Shown here piece by piece: positions 48,301-62,070 of a stretch of 64,000 nt of DNA (position 1 is its first letter; each line of letters begins with the position of its first letter). Both the position numbers and the translations under genes were made by a program. Source of the stretch: Osmia lignaria lignaria (lineage: Eukaryota; Arthropoda; Insecta; Hymenoptera; Megachilidae); NCBI RefSeq assembly GCF_051020975.1, contig NW_027478160.1, positions 18,312,001 to 18,376,000 of the forward strand, written 5' to 3'. The notes under the pieces are model-generated. The model had not been told where the DNA came from. It saw only the letters and a list, made by a program, of their open reading frames with translations, and searched no databases.

Positions 48301-51300
48301 CACAGCTAAGCTGGAAGTGGCATTTGCAGCTCGCAATAGTGCAGAGTTATCTCAAAGAAAGGGGCCACGGTGTTTCTGTACCTCTATTATGTTGGTGCAG
48401 CTTCGGAGCTTTTAAATATCTTGATATATCTCGAGAACTACTCATCTGATCAAAAAATATCATAGAACATAAAAAGTAGGAAACTTAATTCTCTACAAAA
48501 AAGGTCTCTTAACATTTTGCCATAGCTCGCTTCGTTTCCCAGATATTTGCAGATTTATCTCAAGGGAAGGGGCCTGACGGACATATTTCGAGATATTTCT
48601 TCTTCTTGTTGTTCTTCTTCTGCACAGCTAAGCTGGAAGTGGCATTTGCAGCGCGCAATAGTGCAGAGTTATCTCAAAGAAAGGGGCCACAGTGTTTCTG
48701 TATCTCTATTATGTTGGTGCGGCTTCGGAACTTTTAAATATCTTGATATATCTCGAAAACTACGCTTCTGATCAAAAAATATCAGAGAACGTAAATTGTA
48801 GGAAACATAATTCTCTACAAAAAAGGTCTCTTAACATTTTGCCATAGCTCGCTTCGTTTCCGAGATATTTGCAGATTTATCTCAAGGGAAGGGGCCTGAC
48901 GGACATATTTCGAGATATTTCTTCTTCTTGTTGTTCTTCTTCTGCACAGCTAAGCTGGAAGTGGCATTTGCAGCTCGCAGTAGTGCAGAGTTATCTCAAA
49001 GAAAGGGGCCACGGTGTTTCTGTATCTCTATTATGTTGGTGCGGCTTCGGAACTTTTAAATATCTTGATATATCTCGAGAACTACGCTTCTGATCAAAAA
49101 ATATCGTAGAACATAAAAAGTAGGAAACTTAATTCTCTACAAATAAGGTCTCTTAACATTTTGCCATAGCTCGCTTGGTTTCCGAGATATTTGCAGATTT
49201 ATCTCAAGGGAAGGGGCCTGACGGACATATTTCCAGATATTTCTTCTTCTTGTTGTTCTTCTTCTGCACGGCTAAGCTGGAAGTGGCATTTGCAGCTCGC
49301 AATAGTGCAGAGTTATCTCAAAGAAAGGGGCCACGGTGTTTCTGCATCTCTATTATGTTGGTGCGGCTTCGGAACTTTTAAATATCTTGATATATCTCGA
49401 GAACTACGCATCTGATCAAAAAATATCATAGAACATAAAAAGTAGGAAACCTAATTTTCTACAAAAAAGGTCGCTTAATATTTTGCCGTAGCTCGCTTTG
49501 TTTCCGAGATATTTGCAGATTTATCTCAAGGGAAGGGGCCTCACGGACATATGTCGAGATATTTCTTCTTCTTGTTGTTCTTCTTCTGCACAGCTAAACT
49601 GGAAGTGGCATTTCCAGCTCGCAATAGTGCACAGTTATCCCAAAGAAAGGGGCCACGGTGTTTCCGTATCTCTATTATGTTGGTGCGGCTTCGGAACTTT
49701 TAAATATCTTGATATATCTCGAGAACTACGGATCTGATCAAAAAATATCATAGAACATAAAAAGTAGGAAACTTAATTCTCTACAAAAAAGGTCTCTTAA
49801 CGTTTTGCAATAGCTCGCTTCGTTTCCGAGATATTTGCAGATTTATCTCAAGGGAAGGGGCCTGACGGACATATTTCGAGATATTTCTTCTTCTTGTTGT
49901 TCTTCTTCTGCACAGCTAAGCTGGAAGTGGCATTTGCAGCTCGCAGTAGTGCAGAGTTATCTCAAAGAAAGGGGCCACGGTGTTTCTGTATCTCTATTAT
50001 GTTGGTGCGGCTTCGGAACTTTTAAATATCTTGCTATATCTCGAGAACTACGCATCTGATCAAAAAATATCATAGAACATAAAAAGTAGGAAACTTAATT
50101 CTCTACAAAAAAGGTCTCTTAACATTTTGCCATAGCTCGCTTCGTTTCCGAGATATTTGCAGATTTATCTCAAGGGAAGGGGCCTGACGGACATATTTCG
50201 AGATATTTCTTCTTCTTGTTGTTCTTCTTCTGCACAGCTAAGCTGGAAGTGGCATTTGCAGCGCACAATAGTGCAGAGCTATCTCAAAGAAAGGGGCCAC
50301 GGTGTTTCTGTATCTCTATTCTGTTGGTGCGGCTTCGGAACTTTTAAATATCTTGATATATCTCGAGAACTACGCATCTGATCAAAAAATATCGTAGAAC
50401 ATAAAAAGTAGGAAACTTAATTCTCTACAAATAAGGTCTCTTAACATTTTGCCATAGCTCGCTTGGTTTCCGAGATATTTGCAGATTTATCTCAAGGGAA
50501 GGGGCCTGACGGACATATTTCGAAATACTTCTTATTCTTGTTGTTCTTCTTCTGCACAGCTAAGCTGGAAGTGGCATTTGCAGCTCGCAATAGTGCAGAG
50601 TTATCTCAAAGAAAGGGGCCACGGTGTTTCTGTACCTCTATTATGTTGGTGCAGCTTCGGAGCTTTTAAATATCTTGATATATCTCGAGAACTACGCATC
50701 TGATCAAAAAATATCATAGAATATAAAAAGTAGGAAACTTAATTCTCTACAAAAAAGGTCTCTTAACGTTTTGCAATAGCTCGCTTCGTTTCCGAGATAT
50801 TTGCAGATTTATCTCAAGGGAAGGGTCCTGACGGACATATTTCGAGATATTTCTTCTTCTTGTTGTTCTTCTTCTGCACAGCTAAACTGGAAGTGGCATT
50901 TCCAGCTCGCAATAGTGCAGAGTTATCCCAAAGAAAGGGGCCACGGTGTTTCCGTATCTCTATTATGTTGGTGCGGCTTCGGAACTTTTAAATATCTCGA
51001 TATATCTCGAAAACTACGCTTCTGATCAAAAAATATCATAGAACATAAATTGTAGGAAACATAATTCTCTACAAAAAAGGTCTCCTAACATTTTGCCATA
51101 GCTCGCTTCGTTTCCGAGATATTTGCAGATTTATCTCAAGGGAAGGGTCCTGATGGACATATTTCGAAATATTTCTTATTCTTGTTGTTCTTCTTCTGCA
51201 CAGCTAAGCTGGAAGTGGCATTTGCAGCTCGCAATAGTGCAGAGTTATCTCAAAGAAAGGGGCCACGGTGTTTCTGTACCTCTATTATGTTGGTGCAGCT

Positions 51301-53376
51301 TCGGAGCTTTTAAATATCTTGATATATCTCGAGAACTACGCATCTGATCAAAAAATATCATAGAACATAAAAAGTAGGAAACATAATTCTCTACAAAAAA
51401 GGTCTCTTAACATTTTGCCATAGCTCGCTTCGTTTCCGAGATATTTGCAGATTTATCTCAAGGGAAGGGGCCTGACGGACATATTTCGAGATATTTCTTA
51501 TTCTTGTTGTTCTTCTTCTGTACAGCTAAGCTGGAAGTGGCATTTGCAGCTCGCAATAGTGCAGAGTTATCTCAAAGAAAGGGGCCACGGTGTTTCTGTA
51601 CCTCTATTATGTTGGTGCAGCTTCGGAGCTTTTAAATATCTTGATATATCTCGAGAACTACGCATCCGATCAAAAAATATCATAGAACATAAAAAGTAGG
51701 AAACTTAATTCTCTACAAAAAAGGTCTCTTAACATTTTGCCATAGCTCGCTTCGTTTCCGAGATATTTGCAGATTTATCTCGAGGGAAGGGGCCTGACGG
51801 ACATATTTCGAGATATTTCTTCTTCTTGTTGTTCTTCTTCTGCACAGCTAAGCTGGAAGCGGCATTTGCGGCTCGCACTAGTGCAGAGTTATATCAAAGA
51901 AAGGGGCCACGGTGTTTCTGTATCTCTATTATGTTGGTGCGGCTTCGGATCTTTTAAATATCTCGATATATCTCGAAAACTACGCATCTGATCAAAAAAT
52001 ATCATAGAACATAAATTGTAGGAAACATAATTGTCTACAAAAAAGGTCTCTTAACATTTTGCCATAGCTCGCTTCGTTTCCGAGATATTTGCAGATATAT
52101 CTCAAGGGAAGGGGCCTGACGGACATATTTCGAGATATTTCTTCTTCTTGTTGTTCTTCTTCTGCACAGCTAAGCTGGAAGTGGCATTTGCAGCTCGCAA
52201 TAGTGCAGAGTTATCTCAAAGAAAGGGGCCACGGTGTTTCTGTATCTCTATTATGTTGGTGCGGCTTCGGAACTTTTAAATATCTTGATATATCGCGAGA
52301 ACTACGCGTCTGATCAAAAAATATCATAGAACATAAAAAGTGGGAAACTTAATTCTCTACAAAAAGGGTCTCTTAACATTTTGCCATAGCTCGTTTCGTT
52401 TCCGAGATATTTGCAGATTTATCTCAAGGGAAGGGGCCTGACGGACATATTTCGAGATATTTCTTCTTCTTGTTGTTCTTCTTCTGCACAGCTAAGCTGG
52501 AAGTGGCATTTGCGGCTCGCACTAGTGCACAGTTATCTCAAAGAAAGGGGCCACGGTGTTTCTGTATCTCTATTATGTTGGTGCGGCTTCGGAATTTTTA
52601 AATATCTTGATATATCTCTAGAACTACGCATCTGATCAAAAAATATCATAGAAGATAAAATATAGGAAACTTAATTCTCTACAAAAAAGGTCTCTTAACA
52701 TTTTCCCATAGCTGGCATCGTTTCCGAGATATTTGCAGATTTATCTCAAGGGAAGGGGCCTGACGGACATATTCCGAGATATTTCTTCTTCTTGTTGTTC
52801 CTCTTCCGCACAGCTAAGCTGGAAGTGGCATTTGCAGCTCGCAATAGTGCAGAGTTATCTCAAAGAAAGGGGCCACGGTGTTTCTGTATCTCTATTATGT
52901 TGGTGCGGCTTCGGAACTTTTAAATATCTTGATATATCTCGAGAACTACGCATCTGATCAAAAAATATCATAGAACATAAAAAGCAGGAAACTTAATTCT
53001 CTACAAAAAAGGTCTCTTAACATTTTGCCATAGCTCGCTTCGTTTCCGAGATATTTGCAGATTTATCTCAAGGGAAGGGGCCTGACGGACATATTTCGAG
53101 ATATTTCTTCTTCTTGTTGTTCTTCTTCTGCACAGCTAAGCTGGAAGTGGCATTTGCAGCGCGCAATAGTGCAGAGTTATCTCAAAGAAAGGGGCCACGG
53201 TGTTTCTGTATCTCTATTATGTTAGTGCGGCTTCGGAACTTTTAAATATCTTGATATATCTCGAGAACTACGCATCTGTTCAAAAAATATCATAGAACAT
53301 AAAAAGTAGGAATCCTAATTTTCTACAAAAAAGGTCTCTTAACATTTTGCCGTAGCTCGCTTCGTTTCCGAGATAT
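45327..53376 (+). repeat. 27-monomer super-unit (8694 bp), copy 1 (25 monomers matched)
   Basis: Monomers 45327 to 49835 match 54021 to 58529 one for one at 8694 bp (27 x 322). Private markers include GCTAATCTGG, GTGCCGAGTTATC, TCTCTCAAGG, ACTACCCCTCTG, CCACAGTGTTTC, CACGGCTAAG and ACATATGTCGAG. Five monomers (50157-51766) then differ in order from the second copy, after which 51767 to 53055 match 60461 to 61749 at the same 8694-bp offset. Confidence 0.88.
53055..53376 (+). repeat. Monomer with TAG in the ORF-like segment
   Basis: GTTAGTGCGG replaces GTTGGTGCGG near 53221, giving an in-frame TAG. It also has CTGTTCAAAA in place of CTGATCAAAA, the loss of an otherwise nearly universal BclI/DpnII site. 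Its counterpart at 61749 has neither change. Confidence 0.85.
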
Positions 53377-54020
53377 TTGCAGATTTATCTCAAGGGAAGG
53401 GGCCTGACGGACATATTTCCAGATATTTCTTCTTCTTGTTCTTCTTCTTCTGCACAGCTAAGCTGGAAGTGGCATCTGCAGCTCGCAATAGTGCAGAGTT
53501 ATCTCAAAGAAAGGGGCCACGGTGTTTCTGTATCTCTATTATGTTGGTGCGGCTTCGGAACTTTTAAATATCTGGATATATCTCGAGAACTACGCATCTG
53601 ATCAAAAAATATCATAGAACATAAAAAGTAGGAAACTTAATTCTCTACAAAAAAGGTCTCTTAACATTTTGCCATAGCTCGCTTCGTTTCCGAGATATTT
53701 GCAGATTTATCTCAAGGGAAGGGGCCTGACGGACATATTTCGAGATATTTCTTCTTCTTGTTGTTCTTCTTCTGCACAGCTAAGCTGGAAGTGGCATTTG
53801 CAGCTCGCAGTAGTGCAGCGTTATCTCAAAGAAAGGGGCCACGGTGTTTCTGTATCTCTATTATGTTGGTGCGGCTTCGGAACTTTTAAATATCTTGCTA
53901 TATCTCGAGAACTACGCATCTGATCAAAAAATATCATAGAACATAAAAAGTAGGAAACTTAATTCTCTACAAAAAAGGTCTCTTAACATTTTGCCATAGC
54001 TCGCTTCGTTTCCGAGATAT

Positions 54021-57000
54021 TTGCAGATTTATCTCAAGGGAAGGGGCCTGACGGACATATTTCGAGATATTTCTTCTTCTTGTTGTTCTTCTTCTGCACA
54101 GCTAAGCTGGAAGTGGCATTTGCAGCGCGCAATAGTGCAGAGCTATCTCAAAGAAAGGGGCCACGGTGTTTCTGTATCTCTATTCTGTTGGTGCGGCTTC
54201 GGAACTTTTAAATATCTTGATATATCTCGAGAACTACGCATCTGATCAAAAAATATCGTAGAACATAAAAAGTAGGAAACTTAATTCTCTACAAATAAGG
54301 TCTCTTAACATTTTGCCATAGCTCGCTTGGTTTCCGAGATATTTGCAGATTTATCTCAAGGGAAGGGGCCTGACGGACATATTTCGAAATATTTCTTATT
54401 CTTGTTGTTCTTCTTCTGCACAGCTAAGCTCGAAGTGGCATTTGCAGCTCGCAATAGTGCAGAGTTATCTCAAAGAAAGGGGCCACGGTGTTTCTGTACC
54501 TCTATTATGTTGGTGCAGCTTCGGAGCTTTTAAATATCTTGATATATCTCGAGAACTACGCATCTGATCAAAAAATATCATCCAACATAAAAAGTAGGAA
54601 ACTTAATTCTCTACAAAAAAGGTCTCTTAACGTTTTGCAATAGCTCGCTTCGTTTCCGAGATATTTGCAGATTTATCTCAAGGGAAGGGTCCTGACGGAC
54701 ATATTTCGAGATATTTCTTCTTCTTGTTGTTCTTCTTCTGCACAGCTAAACTGGAAGTGGCATTTCCAGCTCGCAATAGTGCACAGTTATCCCAAAGAAA
54801 GGGGCCACGGTGTTTCCGTATCTCTATTATGTTGGTGCGGCTTCGGAACTTTTAAATATCTTGATATATCTCGAGAACTACGCATCTGATCAAAAAATAT
54901 CATAGAACATAAAAAGTAGGAAACTTAATTCTCTACAAAAAAGGTCTCTTAACGTTTTGCAATAGCTCGCTTCGTTTCCGAGATATTTGCAGATTTATCT
55001 CAAGGGAAGGGGCCTGACGGACATATTTCGAGATATTTCTTCTTCTTGTTGTTCTTCTTCTGCACAGCTAATCTGGAAGTGGCATTTGCAGCTCGCAGTA
55101 GTGCAGAGTTATCTCAAAGGAAGGGGCCACGGTGTTTCTGTATCTCTATTATGTTGGTGCGGCTTCGGAACTTTTAAATATCTTGCTATATCTCGAGAAC
55201 TACGCATCTGATCAAAAAATATCATAGAACATAAAAAGTAGGAAACTTAATTCTCTACAAAAAAGGTCTCTTAACATTTTGCCATAGCTCGCTTCGTTTC
55301 CGAGATATTTGCAGATTTATCTCAAGGGAAGGGGCCTGACGGACATATTTCGAAATATTTCTTATTCTTGTTGTTCTTCTTCTGCACAGCTAAGCTGGAA
55401 GTGGCATTTGCAGCTCGCAATAGTGCAGAGTTATCTCAAAGAAAGGGGCCACGGTGTTTCTGTACCTCTATTATGTTGGTGCAGCTTCGGAGCTTTTAAA
55501 TATCTTGATATATCTCGAGAACTACGCATCTGATCAAAAAATATCATAGAATATAAAAAGTAGGAAACTTAATTCTCTACAAAAAAGGTCTCTTAACGTT
55601 TTGCAATAGCTCGCTTCGTTTCCGAGATATTTGCAGATTTATCTCAAGGGAAGGGTCCTGTCGGACATATTTCGAGATATTTCTTCTTCTTGTTGTTCTT
55701 CTTCTGCACAGCTAAACTGGAAGTGGCATTTCCAGCTCGCAATAGTGCAGAGTTATCCCAAAGAAAGGGGCCACGGTGTTTCCGTATCTCTATTATGTTG
55801 GTGCGGCTTCGGAACTTTTAAATATCTCGATATATCTCGAAAACTACGCTTCAGATCAAAAAATATCATAGAACATTAATTGTAGGAAACATAATTCTCT
55901 ACAAAAAAGGTCTCCTAACATTTTGCCATAGCTCGCTTCGTTTCCGAGATATTTGCAGATTTATCTCAAGGGAAGGGTCCTGATGGACATATTTCGAAAT
56001 ATTTCTTATTCTTGTTGTTCTTCTTCTGCACAGCTAAGCTGGAAGTGGCATTTGCAGCTCGCAATAGTGCCGAGTTATCTCAAAGAAAGGGGCCACGGTG
56101 TTTCTGTACCTCTATTATGTTGGTGCAGCTTCGGAGCTTTTAAATATCTTGATATATCTCGAGAACTACGCATCTGATCAAAAAATATCATAGAACATAA
56201 AAAGTAGGAAACTTAATTCTCTACAAAAAAGGTCTCTCAAGGTTTTGCAATAGCTCGCTTCGTTTCCGAGATATTTGCAGATTTATCTCAAGGGAAGGGT
56301 CCTGACGGACATATTTCGAGATATTTCTTCTTCTTGTTGTTCTTCTTCTGCACAGCTAAACTGGAAGTGGCATTTCCAGCTCGCAATAGTGCACAGCTAT
56401 CCCAAAGAAAGGGGCCACGGTGTTTCCGTATCTCTATTATGTTGGTGCGGCTTCGGAACTTTTAAATATCTCGATATATCTCGAAAACTACGCTTCTGAT
56501 CAAAAAATATCAGAGAACCTAAATTATAGGAAACATAATTCTCTACAAAAAAGGTCTCTTAACATTTTGCTATAGCTCGCTTCGTTTCCGAGATATTTGC
56601 AGATTTATCTCAAGGGAAGGGTCCTGACGGACATATTTCGAGATATTTCTTCTTCTTGTTGTTCTTCTTCTGCACAGCTAAACTGGAAGTGGCATTTCCA
56701 GCTCGCAATCGTGCAGAGTTATCTCAAAGAGAGGGGCCACGGTGTATCTGTATCTCTATTATGTTGGTGCGGCTTCGGAACTTTTAAATATCTTGATATA
56801 TCTCGAGAACTACCCCTCTGATCGAAAAATATCATAGAACATAAACAGTAGGAAACTTAATTCTCTACAAAAAAGGTCTCTTAACATTTTGCCGTAGCTC
56901 GCTTCGTTTCCGAGATATTTGCAGATTTATCTCAAGGGAAGGGGCCTGACGGACATATTTCGAAATATTTCTTATTCTTGTTGTTCTTCTTCTGCACAGC

Positions 57001-60000
57001 TAAGCTGGAAGTGGCATTTGCAGCTCGCAATAGTGCAGAGTTATCTCAAAGAAAGGGGCCACGGTGTTTCTGTACCTCTATTATGTTGGTGCAGCTTCGG
57101 AGCTTTTAAATATCTTGATATATCTCGAGAACTACGCATCTGATCAAAAAATATCATAGAACATAAAAAGTAGGAAACTTAATTCTCTACAAAAATGGTC
57201 TCTTAACATTTTGCCATAGCTCGCTTCGTTTCCCAGATATTTGCAGATTTATCTCAAGGGAAGGGGCCTGACGGACATATTTCGAGATATTTCTTCTTCT
57301 TGTTGTTCTTCTTCTGCACAGCTAAGCTGGAAGTGGCATTTGCAGCGCGCAATAGTGCAGAGTTATCTCAAAGAAAGGGGCCACAGTGTTTCTGTATCTC
57401 TATTATGTTGGTGCGGCTTCGGAACTTTTAAATATCTTGATATATCTCGAAAACTACGCTTCTGATCAAAAAATATCAGAGAACGTAAATTGTAGGAACC
57501 ATAATTCTCTACAAAAAAGGTCTCTTAACATTTTGCCATAGCTCGCTTCGTTTCCGAGATATTTGCAGATTTATCTCAAGGGAAGGGGCCTGACGGACAT
57601 ATTTCGAGATATTTCTTCTTCTTGTTGTTCTTCTTCTGCACAGCTAAGCTGGAAGTGGCATTTGCAGCTCGCAGTAGTGCAGAGTTATCTCAAAGAAAGG
57701 GGCCACGGTGTTTCTGTATCTCTATTATGTTGGTGCGGCTTCGGAACTTTTAAATATCTTGATATATCTCGAGAACTACGCTTCTGATCAAAAAATATCG
57801 TAGAACATAAAAAGTAGGAAACTTAATTCTCTACAAATAAGGTCTCTTAACATTTTGCCATAGCTCGCTTGGTTTCCGAGATATTTGCAGATTTATCTCA
57901 AGGGAAGGGGCCTGACGGACATATTTCCAGATATTTCTTCTTCTTGTTGTTCTTCTTCTGCACGGCTAAGCTGGAAGTGGCATTTGCAGCTCGCAATAGT
58001 GCAGAGTTATCTCAAAGAAAGGGGCCACGGTGTTTCTGCATCTCTATTATGTTGGTGCGGCTTCGGAACTTTTAAATATCTTGATATATCTCGAGAACTA
58101 CGCATCTGATCAAAAAATATCATAGAACATAAAAAGTAGGAAACCTAATTTTCTACAAAAAAGGTCGCTTAATATTTTGCCGTAGCTCGCTTCGTTTCCG
58201 AGATATTTGCAGATTTATCTCAAGGGAAGGGGCCTCACGGACATATGTCGAGATATTTCTTCTTCTTGTTGTTCTTCTTCTGCACAGCTAAACTGGAAGT
58301 GGCATTTCCAGCTCGCAATAGTGCACAGTTATCCCAAAGAAAGGGGCCACGGTGTTTCCGTATCTCTATTATGTTGGTGCGGCTTCGGAACTTTTAAATA
58401 TCTTGATATATCTCGAGAACTACGCATCTGATCAAAAAATATCATAGAACATAAAAAGTAGGAAACTTAATTCTCTACAAAAAAGGTCTCTTAACGTTTT
58501 GCAATAGCTCGCTTCGGTTCCGAGATATTTGCAGATTTATCTCAAGGGAAGGGGCCTGACGGACATATTTCGAGATATTTCTTCTTCTTGTTGTTCTTCT
58601 TCTGCACAGCTAAGCTGGAAGTGGCATTTGCAGCTCGCAGTAGTGCAGAGTTATCTCAAAGAAAGGGGCCACGGTGTTTCTGTATCTCTATTATGTTGGT
58701 GCGGCTTCGGAACTTTTAAATATCTTGCTATATCTCGAGAACTACGCATCTGATCAAAAAATATCATAGAACATAAAAAGTAGGAAACTTAATTCTCTAC
58801 AAAAAAGGTCTCTTAAGATTTTGCCATAGCTCGCTTCGTTTCCGAGATATTTGCAGATTTATCTCAAGGGAAGGGGCCTGACGGACATATTTCGAGATAT
58901 TTCTTCTTCTTGTTGTTCTTCTTCTGCACAGCTAAGCTGGAAGTGGCATTTGCAGCTCGCAATAGTGCAGAGTTATCTCAAAGAAAGGGGCCACGGTGTT
59001 TCTGTACCTCTATTATGTTGGTGCAGCTTCGGAGCTTTTAAATATCTTGATATATCTCGAGAACTACGCATCTGATCAAAAAATATCATAGAATATAAAA
59101 AGTAGGAAACTTAATTCTCTACAAAAAAGGTCTCTTAACGTTTTGCAATAGCTCGCTTCGTTTCCGAGATATTTGCAGATTTATCTCAAGGGAAGGGTCC
59201 TGACGGACATATTTCGAGATATTTCTTCTTCTTGTTGTTCTTCTTCTGCACAGCTAAACTGGAAGTGGCATTTCCAGCTCGCAATAGTGCAGAGTTATCC
59301 CAAAGAAAGGGGCCACGGTGTTTCCGTATCTCTATTATGTTGGTGCGGCTTCGCAACTTTTAAATATCTCGATATATCTCGAAAACTACGCTTCTGATCA
59401 AAAAATATCATAGAACATAAATTGTAGGAAACATAATTCTCTACAAAAAAGGTCTCCTAACATTTTGCCATAGCTCGCTTCGTTTCCGAGATATTTGCAG
59501 ATTTATCTCAAGGGAAGGGTCCTGATGGACATATTTCGAAATATTTCTTATTCTTGTTGTTCTTCTTCTGCACAGCTAAGCTGGAAGTGGCATTTGCAGC
59601 TCGCAATAGTGCAGAGTTATCTCAAAGAAAGGGGCCACGGTGTTTCTGTACCTCTATTATGTTGGTGCAGCTTCGGAGCTTTTAAATATCTTGATATATC
59701 TCGAGAACTACGCATCTGATCAAAAAATATCATAGAACATAAAAAGTAGGAAACTTAATTCTCTACAAAAAAGGTCTCTTAAGGTTTTGCAATAGCTCGC
59801 TTCGTTTCCGAGATATTTGCAGATTTATCTCAAGGGAAGGGTCCTGACGGACATATTTCGAGATATTTCTTCTTCTTGTTGTTCTTCTTCTGCACAGCTA
59901 AACTGGAAGTGGCATTTCCAGCTCGCAATAGTGCACAGTTATCCCAAAGAAAGGGGCCACGGTGTTTCCGTATCTCTATTATGTTGGTGCGGCTTCGGAA

Positions 60001-62070
60001 CTTTTAAATATCTCGATATATCTCGAAAACTACGCTTCTGATCAAAAAATATCAGAGAACCTAAATTGTAGGAAACATAATTCTCTACAAAAAAGGTCTC
60101 TTAACATTTTGCCATAGCTCGCTTCGTTTCCGAGATATTTGCAGATTTATCTCAAGGGAAGGGTCCCGACGGACATATTTCGAGATATTTCTTCTTCTTG
60201 TTGTTCTTCTTCTGCACAGCTAAACTGGAAGTGGCATTTCCAGCTCGCAATCGTGCAGAGTTATCTCAAAGAGAGGGGCCACGGTGTTTCTGTATCTCTA
60301 TTATGTTGGTGCGGCTTCGGAACTTTTAAATATCTTGATATATCTCGAGAACTACCCCTCTGATCGAAAAATATCATAGAACATAAAAAGTAGGAAACAT
60401 AATTCTCTACAAAAAAGGTCTCTTAACATTTTGCCATAGCTCGCTTCGTTTCCGAGATATTTGCAGATTTATCTCGAGGGAAGGGGCCTGACGGACATAT
60501 TTCGAGATATTTCTTCTTCTTGTTGTTCTTCTTCTGCACAGCTAAGCTGGAAGCGGCATTTGCGGCTCGCACTAGTGCAGAGTTATATCAAAGAAAGGGG
60601 CCACGGTGTTTCTGTATCTCTATTATGTTGGTGCGGCTTCGGATCTTTTAAATATCTCGATATATCTCGAAAACTACGCATCTGATCAAAAAATATCATA
60701 GAACATAAATTGTAGGAAACATAATTGTCTACAAAAAAGGTCTCTTAACATTTTGCCATAGCTCGCTTCGTTTCCGAGATATTTGCAGATATATCTCAAG
60801 GGAAGGGGCCTGACGGACATATTTCGAGATATTTCTTCTTCTTGTTGTTCTTCTTCTGCACAGCTAAGCTGGAAGTGGCATTTGCAGCTCGCAATAGTGC
60901 AGAGTTATCTCAAAGAAAGGGGCCACGGTGTTTCTGTATCTCTATTATGTTGGTGCGGCTTCGGAACTTTTAAATATCTTGATATATCGCGAGAACTACG
61001 CGTCTGATCAAAAAATATCATAGAACATAAAAAGTGGGAAACTTAATTCTCTACAAAAAGGGTCTCTTAACATTTTGCCATAGCTCGTTTCGTTTCCGAG
61101 ATATTTGCAGATTTATCTCAAGGGAAGGGGCCTGACGGACATATTTCGAGATATTTCTTCTTCTTGTTGTTCTTCTTCTGCACAGCTAAGCTGGAAGTGG
61201 CATTTGCGGCTCGCACTAGTGCACAGTTATCTCAAAGAAAGGGGCCACGGTGTTTCTGTATCTCTATTATGTTGGTGCGGCTTCGGAATTTTTAAATATC
61301 TTGATATATCTCTAGAACTACGCATCTGATCAAAAAATATCATAGAAGATAAAATATAGGAAACTTAATTCTCTACAAAAAAGGTCTCTTAACATTTTCC
61401 CATAGCTGGCATCGTTTCCGAGATATTTGCAGATTTATCTCAAGGGAAGGGGCCTGACGGACATATTCCGAGATATTTCTTCTTCTTGTTGTTCCTCTTC
61501 CGCACAGCTAAGCTGGAAGTGGCATTTGCAGCTCGCAATAGTGCAGAGTTATCTCAAAGAAAGGGGCCACGGTGTTTCTGTATCTCTATTATGTTGGTGC
61601 GGCTTCGGAACTTTTAAATATCTTGATATATCTCGAGAACTACGCATCTGATCAAAAAATATCATAGAACATAAAAAGCAGGAAACTTAATTCTCTACAA
61701 AAAAGGTCTCTTAACATTTTGCCATAGCTCGCTTCGTTTCCGAGATATTTGCAGATTTATCTCAAGGGAAGGGGCCTGACGGACATATTTCGAGATATTT
61801 CTTCTTCTTGTTGTTCTTCTTCTGCACAGCTAAGCTGGAAGTGGCATTTGCAGCGCGCAATAGTGCAGAGTTATCTCAAAGAAAGGGGCCACGGTGTTTC
61901 TGTATCTCTATTATGTTGGTGCGGCTTCGGAACTTTTAAATATCTTGATATATCTCGAGAACTACGCATCTGATCAAAAAATATCATAGAACATGAAAAG
62001 TAGGAAACTTAATTCTCTACAAAAAAGGTCTCTTAACATTTTGCCATAGCTCTCTTCGTTTCCGAGATAT
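54021..62070 (+). repeat. 27-monomer super-unit (8694 bp), copy 2
   Basis: Second copy of 45327-53376. In its middle five monomers (58851-60460), 59173 and 59495 match 50801 and 51123 at 8372 bp (26 monomers), and 59495, 59817 and 60139 resemble 47259, 47581 and 47903. The total monomer count between the matched flanks is the same in both copies. Confidence 0.88.
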
